The notes: generated by a model from the sequence alone, not told the origin. Shown: positions 16,564-25,595, counted from the first letter of the stretch. The stretch: 64,000 nt of DNA from an uncultured Lachnospiraceae bacterium (GCA_910585075.1 CAJUED010000004.1:66543-130542), one strand, 5' to 3'. Numbers and translations are program-made.

Positions 16564-17058
16564 ATGGAACAGGAACTGTCTTATGAAATACGATTTGCAG
16601 ACCAGGATGAGTGGGAAGAAGCCATAGGTCTGGCCTGGAAAACCTTTTTGGAATTTGAAGCGTCGGATTATACCGAAGAAGGGATCAAGAGCTTCGAGGA
16701 TTTTATCACAAATTCAAGTGTAAAACAGATGTTTATCATGGGCGTATATCAAATGATGGCGGCTTATGATAAGGGGAAGATTGTAGGAATGATCACGCTC
16801 CGCAATGAAATGCACATTTCCCTTCTCTTTGTGGATAAGGATTATCACAGGCAGGGAATAGGCAGGGCGCTGATTGAGCGGCTGGCCGGTTATGCGGCGG
16901 ACGAGTTGGGAAAGAGCCGGCTGACGGTGAACGCGGCCCCCTACGGAGTGGAGTTTTACCACAAGGTGGGGTTTACCGACTTAGGACCTGAGGTAGAATT
17001 GGATGGAATTAAGTATACGCCTATGGAGTATACGTTTTCGGACAAAAAAGAGTGTTAG
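16564..17058 (+). CDS. GNAT family N-acetyltransferase
   Basis: A 164-residue single-domain GNAT acetyltransferase. The acetyl-CoA-binding P-loop DYHRQGIGRALIERL lies at about residues 97-111, after the beta-4 strand HISLLFV. The beta-bulge and C-terminal VNAAPYGVEFYHKVGFTDLG complete the fold. The start at 16564 follows AAGGGATAAGGTA. It sits behind its own promoter with a palindromic operator. The substrate is unknown; the family includes enzymes for small amines, peptides and antibiotics. Confidence 0.88.
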   Translation: MEQELSYEIRFADQDEWEEAIGLAWKTFLEFEASDYTEEGIKSFEDFITNSSVKQMFIMGVYQMMAAYDKGKIVGMITLRNEMHISLLFVDKDYHRQGIGRALIERLAGYAADELGKSRLTVNAAPYGVEFYHKVGFTDLGPEVELDGIKYTPMEYTFSDKKEC

Positions 17059-17142
17059 AAACGGGTAGGGGCCTTGCCTGGGACGGCGTACATGAAGCTG
17101 CCGCCTAAGGTACAGGCATTATGACGAATTGTAGGTGAGGGT

Positions 17143-18393
17143 ATGGAATTTATTCACAGCAAAGATATTTTTCTGTTGATGCGGGACACTTTAAAGCTGA
17201 TAGACCGTAAATCAATGGATCACGGCTCAAGGGTGGCCTATTATTTATACAAGATGCTGCAATGCAAGGGAGGCTACGAAGAATTTGAGCTGGCCGATTT
17301 TGTGTTTCTGGCTTCCCTCCATGATGTGGGGGCATATAAAACGGAGAATCTAAAGGATATGCTCCAGTACGAATTCAGAGAAACTCTGGCACACAGTGTT
17401 TATGGGTATCTGGTTTTCAAAAATCTATCGCCTTTAAGCGAGCTGTCCCAGATTATCCTTTATCATCACATGGATTATGCACAGTTAAAGACCATGGATT
17501 ATAAATATAAAGACATCACGGCATACTTAAATCTGGCTGAAAAAATGGATATTTATTCTACGGTTCTGGGGGATAAATTTGACATGGGCAGGTTTAAAAA
17601 GCATATTGGCACTATATTCAGCCAGGAATCCTTTGATTTACTGACCGAGGCGGTGGAAAAATATGATGTGCTGAACAGGGTAAAGAGCGGGGAATATAAA
17701 GCGGAGCTGGACGAGATTGCGGAGTACATGATTTTCACCAATGCGGATAAGAAGAAATCCGTGGAAATGTTGATGTACATTCAGGGCTTTAAGCAGGAAA
17801 GCTTAGTGTTTAACGCGGTTACCTGCACCTGTATTGCCGAGATTCTGGGCCGGAAGGCGGGACTTGGTGAGCTGGAGAGGGAACAGCTTTACTATGGAAC
17901 CCTTCTTCACGACATAGGGATGCTGGCAATCCCCAATGTGATCACGAATGCACCTCGGAATCTGACGCCGGAGGAATACAAAAAAGTAAAAATGCATGTG
18001 CTCTTAGCGGAAAAGGTTTTGAAAAACAGAATGGCCGAGGAGGTTATGGCCATTGTGGCAACCCATCATGAACGGTGCGACGGAAGCGGGTATCCCAGAG
18101 GACTTAAGGAAGGACAGATGCACCCTGCTCAGTGGATTTTGCAGCTTGCGGATTCGGTATCGGCTCTCCTTGTGGATAAAGCTTACAGACCGGCGCTCAG
18201 CCGGGAAGAACTGCACAAACTCCTGAAGAAGGAGGCAAACAAGGGCAAATATAATAAGATGATAGTGGGCTTGTTTTTAGACGGGCAAAATGAGATTATG
18301 GATTATGTGCAGGCCCGGGTGGATGAGACCTTAGTAACCTACCGCAAACTAAACCAGCAGTATAAAAAGGTTTCCAGAAAATTAAAGGCATGA
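17143..18393 (+). CDS. Tandem HD / HD-GYP domain phosphohydrolase
   Basis: A 416-residue cytosolic protein with two HD domains. The first has FVFLASLHDVGAYK (His60-Asp61) and a distal ILYHHMDY, but no GYP. The second has GTLLHDIGMLAIP (His256-Asp257), a long spacer, then THHERCDGSGYPRGL (GYP at 316-318), the full HD-GYP signature of cyclic-di-GMP phosphodiesterases. There is no membrane segment or receiver domain, so the input is not evident. The most likely role is cyclic-di-GMP hydrolysis to pGpG or GMP, with a sensory or degenerate first HD domain. The start at 17143 follows GGTGAGGGT. Confidence 0.85.
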   Translation: MEFIHSKDIFLLMRDTLKLIDRKSMDHGSRVAYYLYKMLQCKGGYEEFELADFVFLASLHDVGAYKTENLKDMLQYEFRETLAHSVYGYLVFKNLSPLSELSQIILYHHMDYAQLKTMDYKYKDITAYLNLAEKMDIYSTVLGDKFDMGRFKKHIGTIFSQESFDLLTEAVEKYDVLNRVKSGEYKAELDEIAEYMIFTNADKKKSVEMLMYIQGFKQESLVFNAVTCTCIAEILGRKAGLGELEREQLYYGTLLHDIGMLAIPNVITNAPRNLTPEEYKKVKMHVLLAEKVLKNRMAEEVMAIVATHHERCDGSGYPRGLKEGQMHPAQWILQLADSVSALLVDKAYRPALSREELHKLLKKEANKGKYNKMIVGLFLDGQNEIMDYVQARVDETLVTYRKLNQQYKKVSRKLKA

Positions 18394-18459
18394 TAAGGGA
18401 ATCCTATCAGATGCTACATAAAAAAGAAAAGAATACGGAAGAAAAGGAAGGGACAGATT

Positions 18460-19194
18460 TTGGGAAGAATTTTCAGTATGGACAGTCCGCTGTTCAGCTT
18501 TTTAAACAAGGTGGCGGACCTTATTTTATTAAACTTATTGGTAATGGTTTGCTGCATTCCCGTTTTTACGGTGGGGGCGGCTTTTACGGCTTTGAATTAT
18601 GTATGTCTTAAAATGGTTCGAAATGAAGAAGGGTATATTACCAGAAGTTTTTTTAAATCCTTTAAGCAGAATTTTAAACAGGCGACCATTATATGGCTTA
18701 TCATTCTTTTGGTTGCAGGGGTGCTTGTGGGAGATGTGTTTATCATACTATACTCCAATGTTTCTTTCCCTACATGGATGAAGACGGCCCTGCTTGCTGT
18801 GGGGTTAATCGGTCTTGTGGCGGTTATGCACGTGTTTCCGGTTCTTTCCCGGTTTGACAATACCATCAGAAATACATTTAGGAATTCATTGTACATGGGA
18901 GTTTTAACCCTTCCTAAAACAGTTCTTATGGTGGTATGCTGGATTCTGCCGATTGTGCTGCTGTTCCTTTCCCTGCAGGCTTTTCCTTTCGTGTTTCTTT
19001 TAGGAATTTCCGGACCGGCCTTTTTGTGTGCGCTTCTGTACAATAAAACATTCAAGCGGTTTGAACCCGAGGAAGAAGGGGTTGTGGGAGACTATGAATG
19101 GACGGTATTTCCGGAAGGCGGGGAAGAATCGGAAGAAGCCCTGAAAACCGAAACGGAAGAAAATGTAAGCGAAGACGCACCGGAAAAGGAATGA
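18460..19194 (+). CDS. DUF624 (YesL-like) membrane protein
   Basis: A 244-residue membrane protein of the YesL/DUF624 family. The best start is the TTG at 18460 after AAGGAAGGGACAGATT; it gives the family's usual N-terminus (G-R-I-F-S-M-D-S-P-L-F). Four to five hydrophobic helices are at about 25-50, 85-110, 118-135, 157-180 and 182-200, and the C-terminal 30 residues are highly acidic (Glu-rich). Family members are often found next to carbohydrate ABC transporters. Here the next gene is an MsmX-type sugar ABC ATPase, which fits, though 195 bp and a promoter separate them. Confidence 0.8.
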   Translation: MGRIFSMDSPLFSFLNKVADLILLNLLVMVCCIPVFTVGAAFTALNYVCLKMVRNEEGYITRSFFKSFKQNFKQATIIWLIILLVAGVLVGDVFIILYSNVSFPTWMKTALLAVGLIGLVAVMHVFPVLSRFDNTIRNTFRNSLYMGVLTLPKTVLMVVCWILPIVLLFLSLQAFPFVFLLGISGPAFLCALLYNKTFKRFEPEEEGVVGDYEWTVFPEGGEESEEALKTETEENVSEDAPEKE

Positions 19195-19293
19195 TTTGAG
19201 AATTGTACAAAGTGACCATATTCATATATTGCTTTTTGTGCGATTTGTCGGCCGGAAGAAAAAGTACGAATATTTATAAGCATTTTTTATAAT

Positions 19294-19352
19294 ACAAAGT
19301 TAAAACTTTGTGGAATAGTGGCATAGGCAGAAATCGAAATCTCGTGTATACT
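19294..19352 (+). promoter_or_regulatory. msmX promoter with upstream palindrome
   Basis: TAGGCA (19324-19329), 17 bases and TATACT (19347-19352) form a promoter 37 bases before msmX. A perfect inverted repeat ACAAAGTT-AA-AACTTTGT (19294-19311) ends 12 bases upstream of the -35. It is a candidate operator or activator site, perhaps for the CdaR-type regulator encoded downstream. Confidence 0.5.
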
Positions 19353-19388
19353 TAGTCCAGAGTCAAATATTCCAAGGAGGCAAACAAA

Positions 19389-20498
19389 ATGGCAAGTTTA
19401 TCATTAAAGAACATCTGCAAAAAATACCCCAATGGATTCGAAGCTGTAAAGGATTTCAATCTTGAAATTGCAGATAAAGAGTTTATTATTTTCGTAGGAC
19501 CTTCAGGATGTGGTAAATCTACTACATTGCGTATGATTGCAGGTCTGGAAGACATTTCTTCCGGTGAATTAAAGATTGGTGACAGAGTTGTCAACGACGT
19601 TGAACCTAAGGACAGAGATATTGCCATGGTATTCCAGAACTACGCTCTGTATCCTCATATGTCAGTATATGACAACATGGCATTCGGACTTAAATTAAGA
19701 AAAGTTCCGAAGGATGAAATTGATAAGATGGTAAAAGAAGCAGCTAAGATTCTTGACTTAACAGCACTTCTTGACCGTAAGCCTAAGGCTTTGTCAGGTG
19801 GTCAGAGACAGCGTGTTGCTATGGGACGTGCTATTGTTCGTAATCCTAAGGTATTCCTTATGGATGAGCCTCTCTCCAACTTGGATGCTAAGCTGCGTGT
19901 GCAGATGCGTATTGAGATTGCAAAACTGCATCAGAGATTAGGTACTACCATCATTTACGTAACACATGACCAGACAGAAGCTATGACACTGGGTGACAGA
20001 ATCGTAGTTATGAAGGACGGTGTTATCCAGCAGGTTGATACTCCTCAGAACTTGTATGAGAGACCGGCTAATCTGTTCGTAGCAGGATTCATGGGTTCAC
20101 CTCAGATGAACTTCCTGGATGCCGTAGTAGAGGTTAAGGGTGATTCTGCAAGCCTTAAGGTTGCTGGAAAGAACATTGAACTTCCTAAGGCAAAAGCTAA
20201 GAAACTGATTGATGGCGGTTATGCCGGAAAGACAGTTACTTTTGGTATCCGTCCTGAAGATGTATATGATTCAGAGGCATTTGTAAGCTCTGCTCAGTGC
20301 GTATTTGAATCAACCATCAAGGTTTATGAATTGCTTGGTGCTGAAGTTTACTTATACTTTGATTTGGCTGAGTTCCCGATTACTGCAAGAGTTGACTCCC
20401 GTACAACTGCAAGACCTGGCGATACAGTTAAGTTTGCGTTCGACGTTGATAAGATTCATGTATTTGACAAGGAAACTGAGCACGTTATCACTAACTAG
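19389..20498 (+). CDS. msmX: Sugar ABC transporter ATP-binding protein, MsmX/UgpC type
   Basis: A 369-residue ATPase of the MalK/MsmX/UgpC group, which powers several carbohydrate importers from a single gene. Walker A GPSGCGKST is near residue 38, the Q-loop VFQNYALYPHM follows, the signature LSGGQRQRVAMGRA lies at about 135, Walker B VFLMDEPLSNLD follows, and the switch His is in VTHDQTEAM. The C-terminal TOBE region (from FVAGFMGSPQMNFLDA) is complete. No permease or solute-binding gene adjoins it, which fits the shared-ATPase role of MsmX in Bacillus. Codon use is strongly biased, suggesting high expression. The start at 19389 follows CCAAGGAGGCAAACAAA. Confidence 0.93.
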   Translation: MASLSLKNICKKYPNGFEAVKDFNLEIADKEFIIFVGPSGCGKSTTLRMIAGLEDISSGELKIGDRVVNDVEPKDRDIAMVFQNYALYPHMSVYDNMAFGLKLRKVPKDEIDKMVKEAAKILDLTALLDRKPKALSGGQRQRVAMGRAIVRNPKVFLMDEPLSNLDAKLRVQMRIEIAKLHQRLGTTIIYVTHDQTEAMTLGDRIVVMKDGVIQQVDTPQNLYERPANLFVAGFMGSPQMNFLDAVVEVKGDSASLKVAGKNIELPKAKAKKLIDGGYAGKTVTFGIRPEDVYDSEAFVSSAQCVFESTIKVYELLGAEVYLYFDLAEFPITARVDSRTTARPGDTVKFAFDVDKIHVFDKETEHVITN

Positions 20499-20555
20499 TA
20501 ATAAGTATATTAATGTAGCAGTTCGGAGCGCCTGAAATGTTACATATAAATAAAG

Positions 20556-20580
20556 AAGGATGCCGTCGGCATCCTTTTTT
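20556..20580 (+). terminator. Rho-independent terminator after msmX
   Basis: AAGGATGCC and GGCATCCTT around a GTC loop, followed by six T residues. Confidence 0.92.
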
Positions 20581-20652
20581 ATGCACAGGGCTGCCCACAC
20601 GCAAAAGTGCGTGGGAAGATTGCTAGCAGAGCTGACAGGCGGCCCGCGCGGC

Positions 20653-20732
20653 GAGTAGGGGGAAGAACCTTCCCTACTCGATTTCAATAAACTGACTTGC
20701 AAAGTATGGCAGCATTTGACGGATATTTGGAA
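20653..20732 (+). repeat. Intergenic hairpin GAGTAGGG plus one 37-bp AATAAG-type unit
   Basis: GAGTAGGG (20653-20660) pairs with CCCTACTC (20672-20679); a near-identical hairpin occurs at 61739-61761. It is followed at 20696 by AATAAACTGAC...AGCATTTGAC, the same 37-bp unit type as at 2935 (both share the string GCAGCATTTGA). The unit runs up to the cdaR ribosome site. Confidence 0.5.
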
Positions 20733-20745
20733 AGGATGGAAAGGG

Positions 20746-21840
20746 ATGATTTCAACACAGATTATTGTAAACTGCATTGAAGAACTCAGGACGATCACCA
20801 GAGTAAATCTGGCGGTTTTTGCTTTGGATGGAGCGGAGGTTGCATCTACTTTTGAAACCGGCGACATACCGGAGTATATTATCAAAGGATTTGTTGACTC
20901 TCCGGCAGACAGCCAGGTGATAGGAAAAGACCATCTGTTTAAAATTACGGATGAGGGAGAACTTGTATATATTTTGATTGCAAGAGGTAATAATGACGAG
21001 TCCTATCTGATTGGGAAAATAGCGGTGAGTCAGATGCAGCAGCTTATGACGGCCTATAAAGAGCGTTTTGACCGCAATAATTTTTTCCAGAATCTGTTGA
21101 TGGACAATCTTCTTCTGGTGGATGTGTACAATCGTGCCAAAAAGCTCCATATTGAGGTGATGGTACCGAGGGTTGTTTTGATCATTGAAACCGGAACGGA
21201 AAAAGACGGTACGGCGGCGGAATTTTTGCGCGGGATGTTTTCCTCCCAATCGGGAGATTTTATAACTGCCGTGGATGAGAGTAATGTAATTTTAATAAAG
21301 GCCCTTGACCCTAAAGACGGATATAGAGAAATCGAACAAACAGCCCAGACCATAGTGGATATGATGAGTACGGAAGCCATGATGAATGTCAGGGTAGGCT
21401 ATGGAACCATAGTGCAGGAACTGAAAGATGTATCCAAGTCCTATAAAGAGGCAATGATGGCATTAAACGTAGGGAAAATCTTTTATGTGGAAAAGAAAGT
21501 AAATTCCTATGGCAGCCTTGGCATAGGGCGCCTGATTTATCAGCTGCCGGCTAATTTGTGCAAGATTTTTATTGAAGAAATATTTGGGAACAATGATCCC
21601 GGAGATTTTGATGAGGAGATTGTCACCACCGTAAATAAATTTTTTGAGAATAATCTGAATGTGTCTGAAACATCCAGGCAGCTTTTTGTGCACAGGAATA
21701 CTCTTGTATACAGGGTGGAAAAGCTGCAGAAAATCACAGGGCTTGATGTGAGAACCTTTGATGATGCGCTTACCTTTAAAATTGCTATGATGGTATATAA
21801 TTACATGAAATATTTAGATGTGGAAGATAATAACGTATAA
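20746..21840 (+). CDS. CdaR/PucR family transcriptional regulator
   Basis: A 364-residue regulator. The N-terminal 130 residues look like a sensory domain of the putative sugar diacid recognition type. The middle (about 150-270) matches the GGDEF-like domain of CdaR proteins, and the C-terminal 60 residues are the PucR HTH: NKFFENNLNVSETSRQLFVH then RNTLVYRVEKLQKITGLD. The start is the ATG at 20746 preceded by AAAGGATGGAAAGGG; the TTG frame at 20716 has no ribosome site. In Lachnospiraceae this gene commonly follows msmX, so it may control msmX or the sugar importers that use it. The ligand is unknown. Confidence 0.85.
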   Translation: MISTQIIVNCIEELRTITRVNLAVFALDGAEVASTFETGDIPEYIIKGFVDSPADSQVIGKDHLFKITDEGELVYILIARGNNDESYLIGKIAVSQMQQLMTAYKERFDRNNFFQNLLMDNLLLVDVYNRAKKLHIEVMVPRVVLIIETGTEKDGTAAEFLRGMFSSQSGDFITAVDESNVILIKALDPKDGYREIEQTAQTIVDMMSTEAMMNVRVGYGTIVQELKDVSKSYKEAMMALNVGKIFYVEKKVNSYGSLGIGRLIYQLPANLCKIFIEEIFGNNDPGDFDEEIVTTVNKFFENNLNVSETSRQLFVHRNTLVYRVEKLQKITGLDVRTFDDALTFKIAMMVYNYMKYLDVEDNNV

Positions 21841-21875
21841 TATTGCATCATTGTTATGAGATTATTCTGTGTGGA

Positions 21876-22901
21876 ATGAACAACCTTATCTCTGAATACA
21901 ATAGTAAAAAACGTAACGGTGAAGCCGAAGGCAGAACTGTTACTAAAAAACTGTTGGCAGGAGGGATAAGGTTGTATTTATATGAAAAGAAAATCGTATA
22001 TTTGTCTTTATACGAGAGCGGAATAAAAAAAGCGTCGGCAGGATTTACAAGGGTATCAAGGGAGAAGAATGCCTTTGTTTTGGACATACATATCAAAAAC
22101 GACAATATTTTTTTTGGAAGGAAGTATCCCATTTTTCTTATAGCGGACAAAGGGATAATTGAATGGGGAACAATAACCGGACAGCAGGGGAAGGCAGATG
22201 CACGCAGATGCTTTGAACTCAAAGATGGGCATGCCTGTTTTGAAGATGAAAAATTTGAGGAAAAAGATATACATGGTATTTTGATTACCTTGGATGGGCA
22301 ATGCGAGATTTCCGGATATTGGCAGGAAGCGGAAGGCGGCTTGGCAGGAAAAAGTAATTCGGATTTGTCTGCGGCTGGCATGGAGGAAACCTGTGAAAAA
22401 AAGCTGCCTCAGGGGGAAAGCAGCGGGGAGAGTATTTTTGTGGAAGGAACCCTGGCAGAAAGCGTTTCCGTGGAAGGGGATTATGCAAAAAAAATGCCTG
22501 TGGAAGGGGCTGCCCTAAAAAAGGAGTTTTTCATACAGCCTGCTTCCGAAAATAAATGGGAGCGGCTGCAAAGCTCATATAAAACAGTACATCCTTTTGG
22601 GGATGAGAGGGTCTTTTTATGGGTGGAGCTGAAAGACCTTATTATTTTGCAGGCTCCTTACCAGAAATTGGCGAACAATAGCTTTCTGCTGCATGGATTC
22701 TATAATTACAGGCATATGATTCTTGGACTGGACAGGGAGTTGGGGGGAGGAGAAGGAGACTGTTTCTATTTGGGCGTGCCAGGAACTTATTTTGACAGAG
22801 AAAAGACAGTGGCAATTATGTTTGGCTTTGAGGGATTTGAATGCGACGGGGCTGTGGAAACGGGGAAATTTGGGTATTATATGCGGAGGGTGGAGCTGTA
22901 A
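21876..22901 (+). CDS. DUF6128-type protein of unknown function
   Basis: About 341 residues. The C-terminal 115 residues (from HPFGDERVFLWVELKDL through NNSFLLHGFYNYRHMILG to GVPGTYFDREKTVAIMFGF) match a domain I recall from many Lachnospiraceae proteins, designated DUF6128. The N-terminal 120 residues are a beta-rich domain. Between them lies a variable Glu/Gly/Ser-rich linker with four short degenerate copies of a VEG-containing motif. The start is uncertain: the frame opens with TTG at 21843 and ATG at 21876; neither has a strong ribosome site, while GGAGGGATAAGG precedes a TTG near 21973. It lies right behind cdaR and is convergent with the SRP RNA gene. Confidence 0.65.
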   Translation: MNNLISEYNSKKRNGEAEGRTVTKKLLAGGIRLYLYEKKIVYLSLYESGIKKASAGFTRVSREKNAFVLDIHIKNDNIFFGRKYPIFLIADKGIIEWGTITGQQGKADARRCFELKDGHACFEDEKFEEKDIHGILITLDGQCEISGYWQEAEGGLAGKSNSDLSAAGMEETCEKKLPQGESSGESIFVEGTLAESVSVEGDYAKKMPVEGAALKKEFFIQPASENKWERLQSSYKTVHPFGDERVFLWVELKDLIILQAPYQKLANNSFLLHGFYNYRHMILGLDRELGGGEGDCFYLGVPGTYFDREKTVAIMFGFEGFECDGAVETGKFGYYMRRVEL

Positions 22902-22914
22902 TGACAGTAATCGG

Positions 22915-23145
22915 TATAATAAAACGCGCCTCTTTACCCTCAGGGAAACTGCCATGCGTTACCTGTACAGTTAACTACGACCAGGCACCCTTACGGCACA
23001 TGGAAAATTCTGCTTAGTGCTGCTTTGTTCCCAACCTGACACGGTTCACAGACTTCCATTGCGTAAGACCCAATCGTCAACGCCACTTGTACGGGGCAGC
23101 CATGGCAGCTTCCCTGAAAATAAAGCTGCGCGGGCTCCGATATCT
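22915..23145 (-). ncRNA. ffs: Signal recognition particle RNA, long form with Alu domain
   Basis: On the minus strand the apical loop of SRP helix 8 is visible as GTGTCAGG-TTGGGAACAAAGCAGC-ACTAAGC (reverse complement of about 23010-23045). The two sides pair over a long distance: GCAATGGAAG with TTTTCCAT, GGGTCTTACG with CGTAAGGGTG, and near the ends CAGGGAAGCTGCCATG with CATGGCAGTTTCCCTG. This forms helix 5 and leaves room for the 5' Alu domain found in Bacillus and clostridial scRNA. The 3' end is marked by GGCGCG plus TTTTATTAT near 22915. It directly follows tadA, the same order as tadA-scr in Bacillus subtilis. Ends are approximate. Confidence 0.85.
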
Positions 23146-23176
23146 GTATGTAGTATATGAGTTTTTGAGCGGTTTG

Positions 23177-23695
23177 TCAACTCTGTTCCGTTTCCAATTT
23201 GTCCCCCCCTTGTTCTGCCCCCTGTTCTTTTTCCAATTTGTTGCGTATACGCAGCTCCTTAAAAAAGCGGGTCAGCATATGGGAGCATTCTTCTTTAAGA
23301 ATTCCTCTCGTGACCTTGACCTGATGATTAAATTCAGACATTTCTAGAATATTTAATATGGATCCGCCACAGCCGGCTTTGGGATTCATACTTCCCATAA
23401 CCACTTCATCAATTCTTGCCTGTACAATGGCCCCGGCGCACATCTGGCAGGGCTCGAGGGTCACATAAAGGGTGCAACCTTCCAGCCGCCAGTCGCCAAT
23501 CTTTTTACTGGCCTTATTGATTGCGGTTATCTCCGCATGTGCCAGAGTATTCTTGTCCGTATTCCTGCGGTTGTATCCCCGCCCGATGATTTTACCTTCA
23601 TACACGATTACACATCCAATAGGCACTTCACCCAAGGCGTAAGCCTTCATGGCCTGCCGTATGGCCTGCTTCATATACTTTTCCTGTTCTGTCAT
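23177..23695 (-). CDS. tadA: tRNA adenosine(34) deaminase
   Basis: A 172-residue zinc deaminase that converts A34 to inosine in tRNA-Arg(ACG). The motifs are HAEITAI (catalytic Glu) and PCQMCAGAIVQARI (zinc cysteines), with the substrate loop GEVPIGCVIV upstream. The start is the ATG complementary to 23693-23695 behind AAAGGGAAACGCAAAT; the frame is open for 25 more codons upstream without a ribosome site. The C-terminal 20 residues are a charged, Glu/Gln-rich tail beyond the core fold. The SRP RNA gene lies 32 bases downstream on the same strand, as in Bacillus. Confidence 0.95.
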   Translation of the reverse strand: MTEQEKYMKQAIRQAMKAYALGEVPIGCVIVYEGKIIGRGYNRRNTDKNTLAHAEITAINKASKKIGDWRLEGCTLYVTLEPCQMCAGAIVQARIDEVVMGSMNPKAGCGGSILNILEMSEFNHQVKVTRGILKEECSHMLTRFFKELRIRNKLEKEQGAEQGGDKLETEQS

Positions 23696-23796
23696 ATTTG
23701 CGTTTCCCTTTGATTCGTTTATACTTATTTCCGCGGGTAATGAGTCAAAGCCATACTTTAGCCTGGACAACTGCTGCGGATTATTAGCGGAAGGCT

Positions 23797-25203
23797 TTAA
23801 GCTTTAACGGGGTCCTCCACAATATTTTGCAGCCAGACGTCACTCTTTACCATAAAGAAACCTATGATTACCTTGATGATTTCGGTAAACTGAACCATGA
23901 AAAAGATAGGCACAATGGGCAGAGCGGTAAAGTGTGACAAAGTATAAGCAAAAGGTATCATGATAACCCAGGTGTAAACGCTGTCAAACAGGAAGGTGAC
24001 AATGGTTTTGCCCCCCGAGCGCAAGGTGAAGTAAGCGCAGTGGGAAAAAGAACAAAGGGGCATTGCCAGGGCGGACACGACGATAAATTGTTTGGCCAGG
24101 GCCTTAATGCTCTCGTCGGTGTTGTAAATGGACGGGAAAAGTCCGCCAAACATTACCATAATGGCCGAGAAGCAAACACAGCAAAATACACAGAAGAAAA
24201 TCATTTTGTTGTCGGCGTCCCGGGCTTCCTCTTTTTTGCCGGCGCCAAGAAGCTGGCCCACCACAATGGAAATGCAACCGCCCAGCTGAAGGTACACGGT
24301 ATTAAACAGGTTCGAGATGGTTGAGGAAATGTTCTGAGCGGCAACAACCTCAAGGCCCCGGACAGCATAGCACTGGACGATTACGGTCATCCCTGCGGCC
24401 CATAACATTTCATTGAACATGAGGGGAGTGCCCTTTTTCACAATGTCCTTTAAAGTATTGCGGGGAATAAAAAAGCTTTTGTATGCGCCCACTATGTAAG
24501 GATTTTTATCTTTATGGCAGTGGGTCCAGATGACAACGATAAAGCATTCCACAAAGCGGGCAATCACGGTGGCAATAGCGGCGCCTTGAACGCCCATTGC
24601 AGGTAAACCGAAAATACCGAAAATGAGTATGTAGTCTAAAATCAGATTGGTGAAAACGGCAGCAACACCGGCAAGCATAGGCACCAGCGTCTGGCCGGTC
24701 TCTTTGATGGAGCTGCTGTAGGCCTGGCTTATTGCAAAAGGAATCAGGCCCGCTACCATTATAATAATGTAGTCTTTACCATATTTCAGGGCAAGGGAGA
24801 TATCTCCCACACTGCCGCTGTCGCTTAAGTACAGGGAAATTAACTGGGTATCCAGGCAGCAAAAGAGTGCCAGTGCAATAACCGTAATTACCAGGCAGGC
24901 ATACAGCTTGAAACGGAAGGCATGCTTCTGCCCTTCATAATCTCCTTTGCCGTAATACTGCGTGCCAAAAATACCAGCGCCGGAAACGCCTCCGAAAATA
25001 CAGATATTAAAAACAAACATCAGCTGGTTTACAATTGCCACACCTGACATCTGCTCCGTACCAATCTGCCCTACCATGATATTATCCAGAAAGCTTACAA
25101 AGCTTGTGATGGTATTTTGGACAATCATTGGAACTGCAAGATAAAGTACATACTTATAAAAATCCTTGTCACCTATAAATTTTTCTTTGAATCTGCTCCA
25201 CAT
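23797..25203 (-). CDS. MATE family efflux transporter
   Basis: A 468-residue multidrug and toxin extrusion (MatE) transporter with twelve predicted helices in two homologous halves. Typical features are the N-terminal LAVPMIVQNTITSFVSFLDNIMVGQIG region, GVSGAGIFGTQYYGKGD after helix 2, and the second-half equivalent VVGQLLGAGKKEEARD. It exports cationic compounds or metabolites by Na+ or H+ antiport; the substrate is unknown. The start is the ATG complementary to 25201-25203 with AAAAAGGAGCATTCCC upstream. It is separated from tadA by about 100 bp and may share its transcript. Confidence 0.92.
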   Translation of the reverse strand: MWSRFKEKFIGDKDFYKYVLYLAVPMIVQNTITSFVSFLDNIMVGQIGTEQMSGVAIVNQLMFVFNICIFGGVSGAGIFGTQYYGKGDYEGQKHAFRFKLYACLVITVIALALFCCLDTQLISLYLSDSGSVGDISLALKYGKDYIIIMVAGLIPFAISQAYSSSIKETGQTLVPMLAGVAAVFTNLILDYILIFGIFGLPAMGVQGAAIATVIARFVECFIVVIWTHCHKDKNPYIVGAYKSFFIPRNTLKDIVKKGTPLMFNEMLWAAGMTVIVQCYAVRGLEVVAAQNISSTISNLFNTVYLQLGGCISIVVGQLLGAGKKEEARDADNKMIFFCVFCCVCFSAIMVMFGGLFPSIYNTDESIKALAKQFIVVSALAMPLCSFSHCAYFTLRSGGKTIVTFLFDSVYTWVIMIPFAYTLSHFTALPIVPIFFMVQFTEIIKVIIGFFMVKSDVWLQNIVEDPVKA

Positions 25204-25338
25204 GGGAATGCTCCTTTTTACAATTATCTGTTCTGAATCGAAACCTTAAAATCAGTTACATTTGCAACGCGGATTACTCCATTGTAATCAAAAGAATCTG
25301 CCGCGTCAATATGTGTTGGCTGAATTGTTATAGTCAAT

Positions 25339-25418
25339 GTAACTATTCAGCCCTCGGCTTCATAGTTACGAAATCCGGCTCATTTAAAGTTTGCCTTCGG
25401 CAAAGGAGCCGGATTTTT
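25339..25418 (+). repeat. 80-bp double-hairpin element, copy 1
   Basis: GTAACTAT...GCC-CTC-GGC...ATAGTTAC forms the first hairpin. AAATCCGGCTC...TTTGCC-TTC-GGCAAA-G-GAGCCGGATTTTT forms the second, which is terminator-like. A copy with only about two changes, both in loops, lies at 56360-56441. Here no plus-strand gene ends upstream. The remaining gap (25204-25338 and 25419-25595) shows no gene; a 40-codon open frame on the minus strand at 25226-25345 has no start. Confidence 0.8.
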
Positions 25419-25595
25419 GTAAGATTCGGAAAGTGCAATTTATTATGTCGTTGACTATATGTCATTTCAGAGGGGAAAATGTATAATTGGGGAGGTTTAT
25501 ATTTTCAAACCTGAAATCTCTGTTATAGTAAAGGTAAGATAACGGTGCAGACGTCGGCAATGTTATTGAGACGAAACGGGAAAAGGGGTGAGAGG

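Noticed and set aside
22915..23145. Protein-coding reading of the region between the DUF6128 gene and tadA (plus-strand frame from 23087)
   Set aside because: The sequence folds as SRP RNA on the minus strand, with the conserved apical loop and gene order, so the frame is incidental.
25226..25345. Minus-strand open frame of about 40 codons beside the double-hairpin element, possible remnant of a secreted protein gene
   Set aside because: No start codon or ribosome site, too short to judge, and no recognisable domain; it is mentioned only as a possible remnant.
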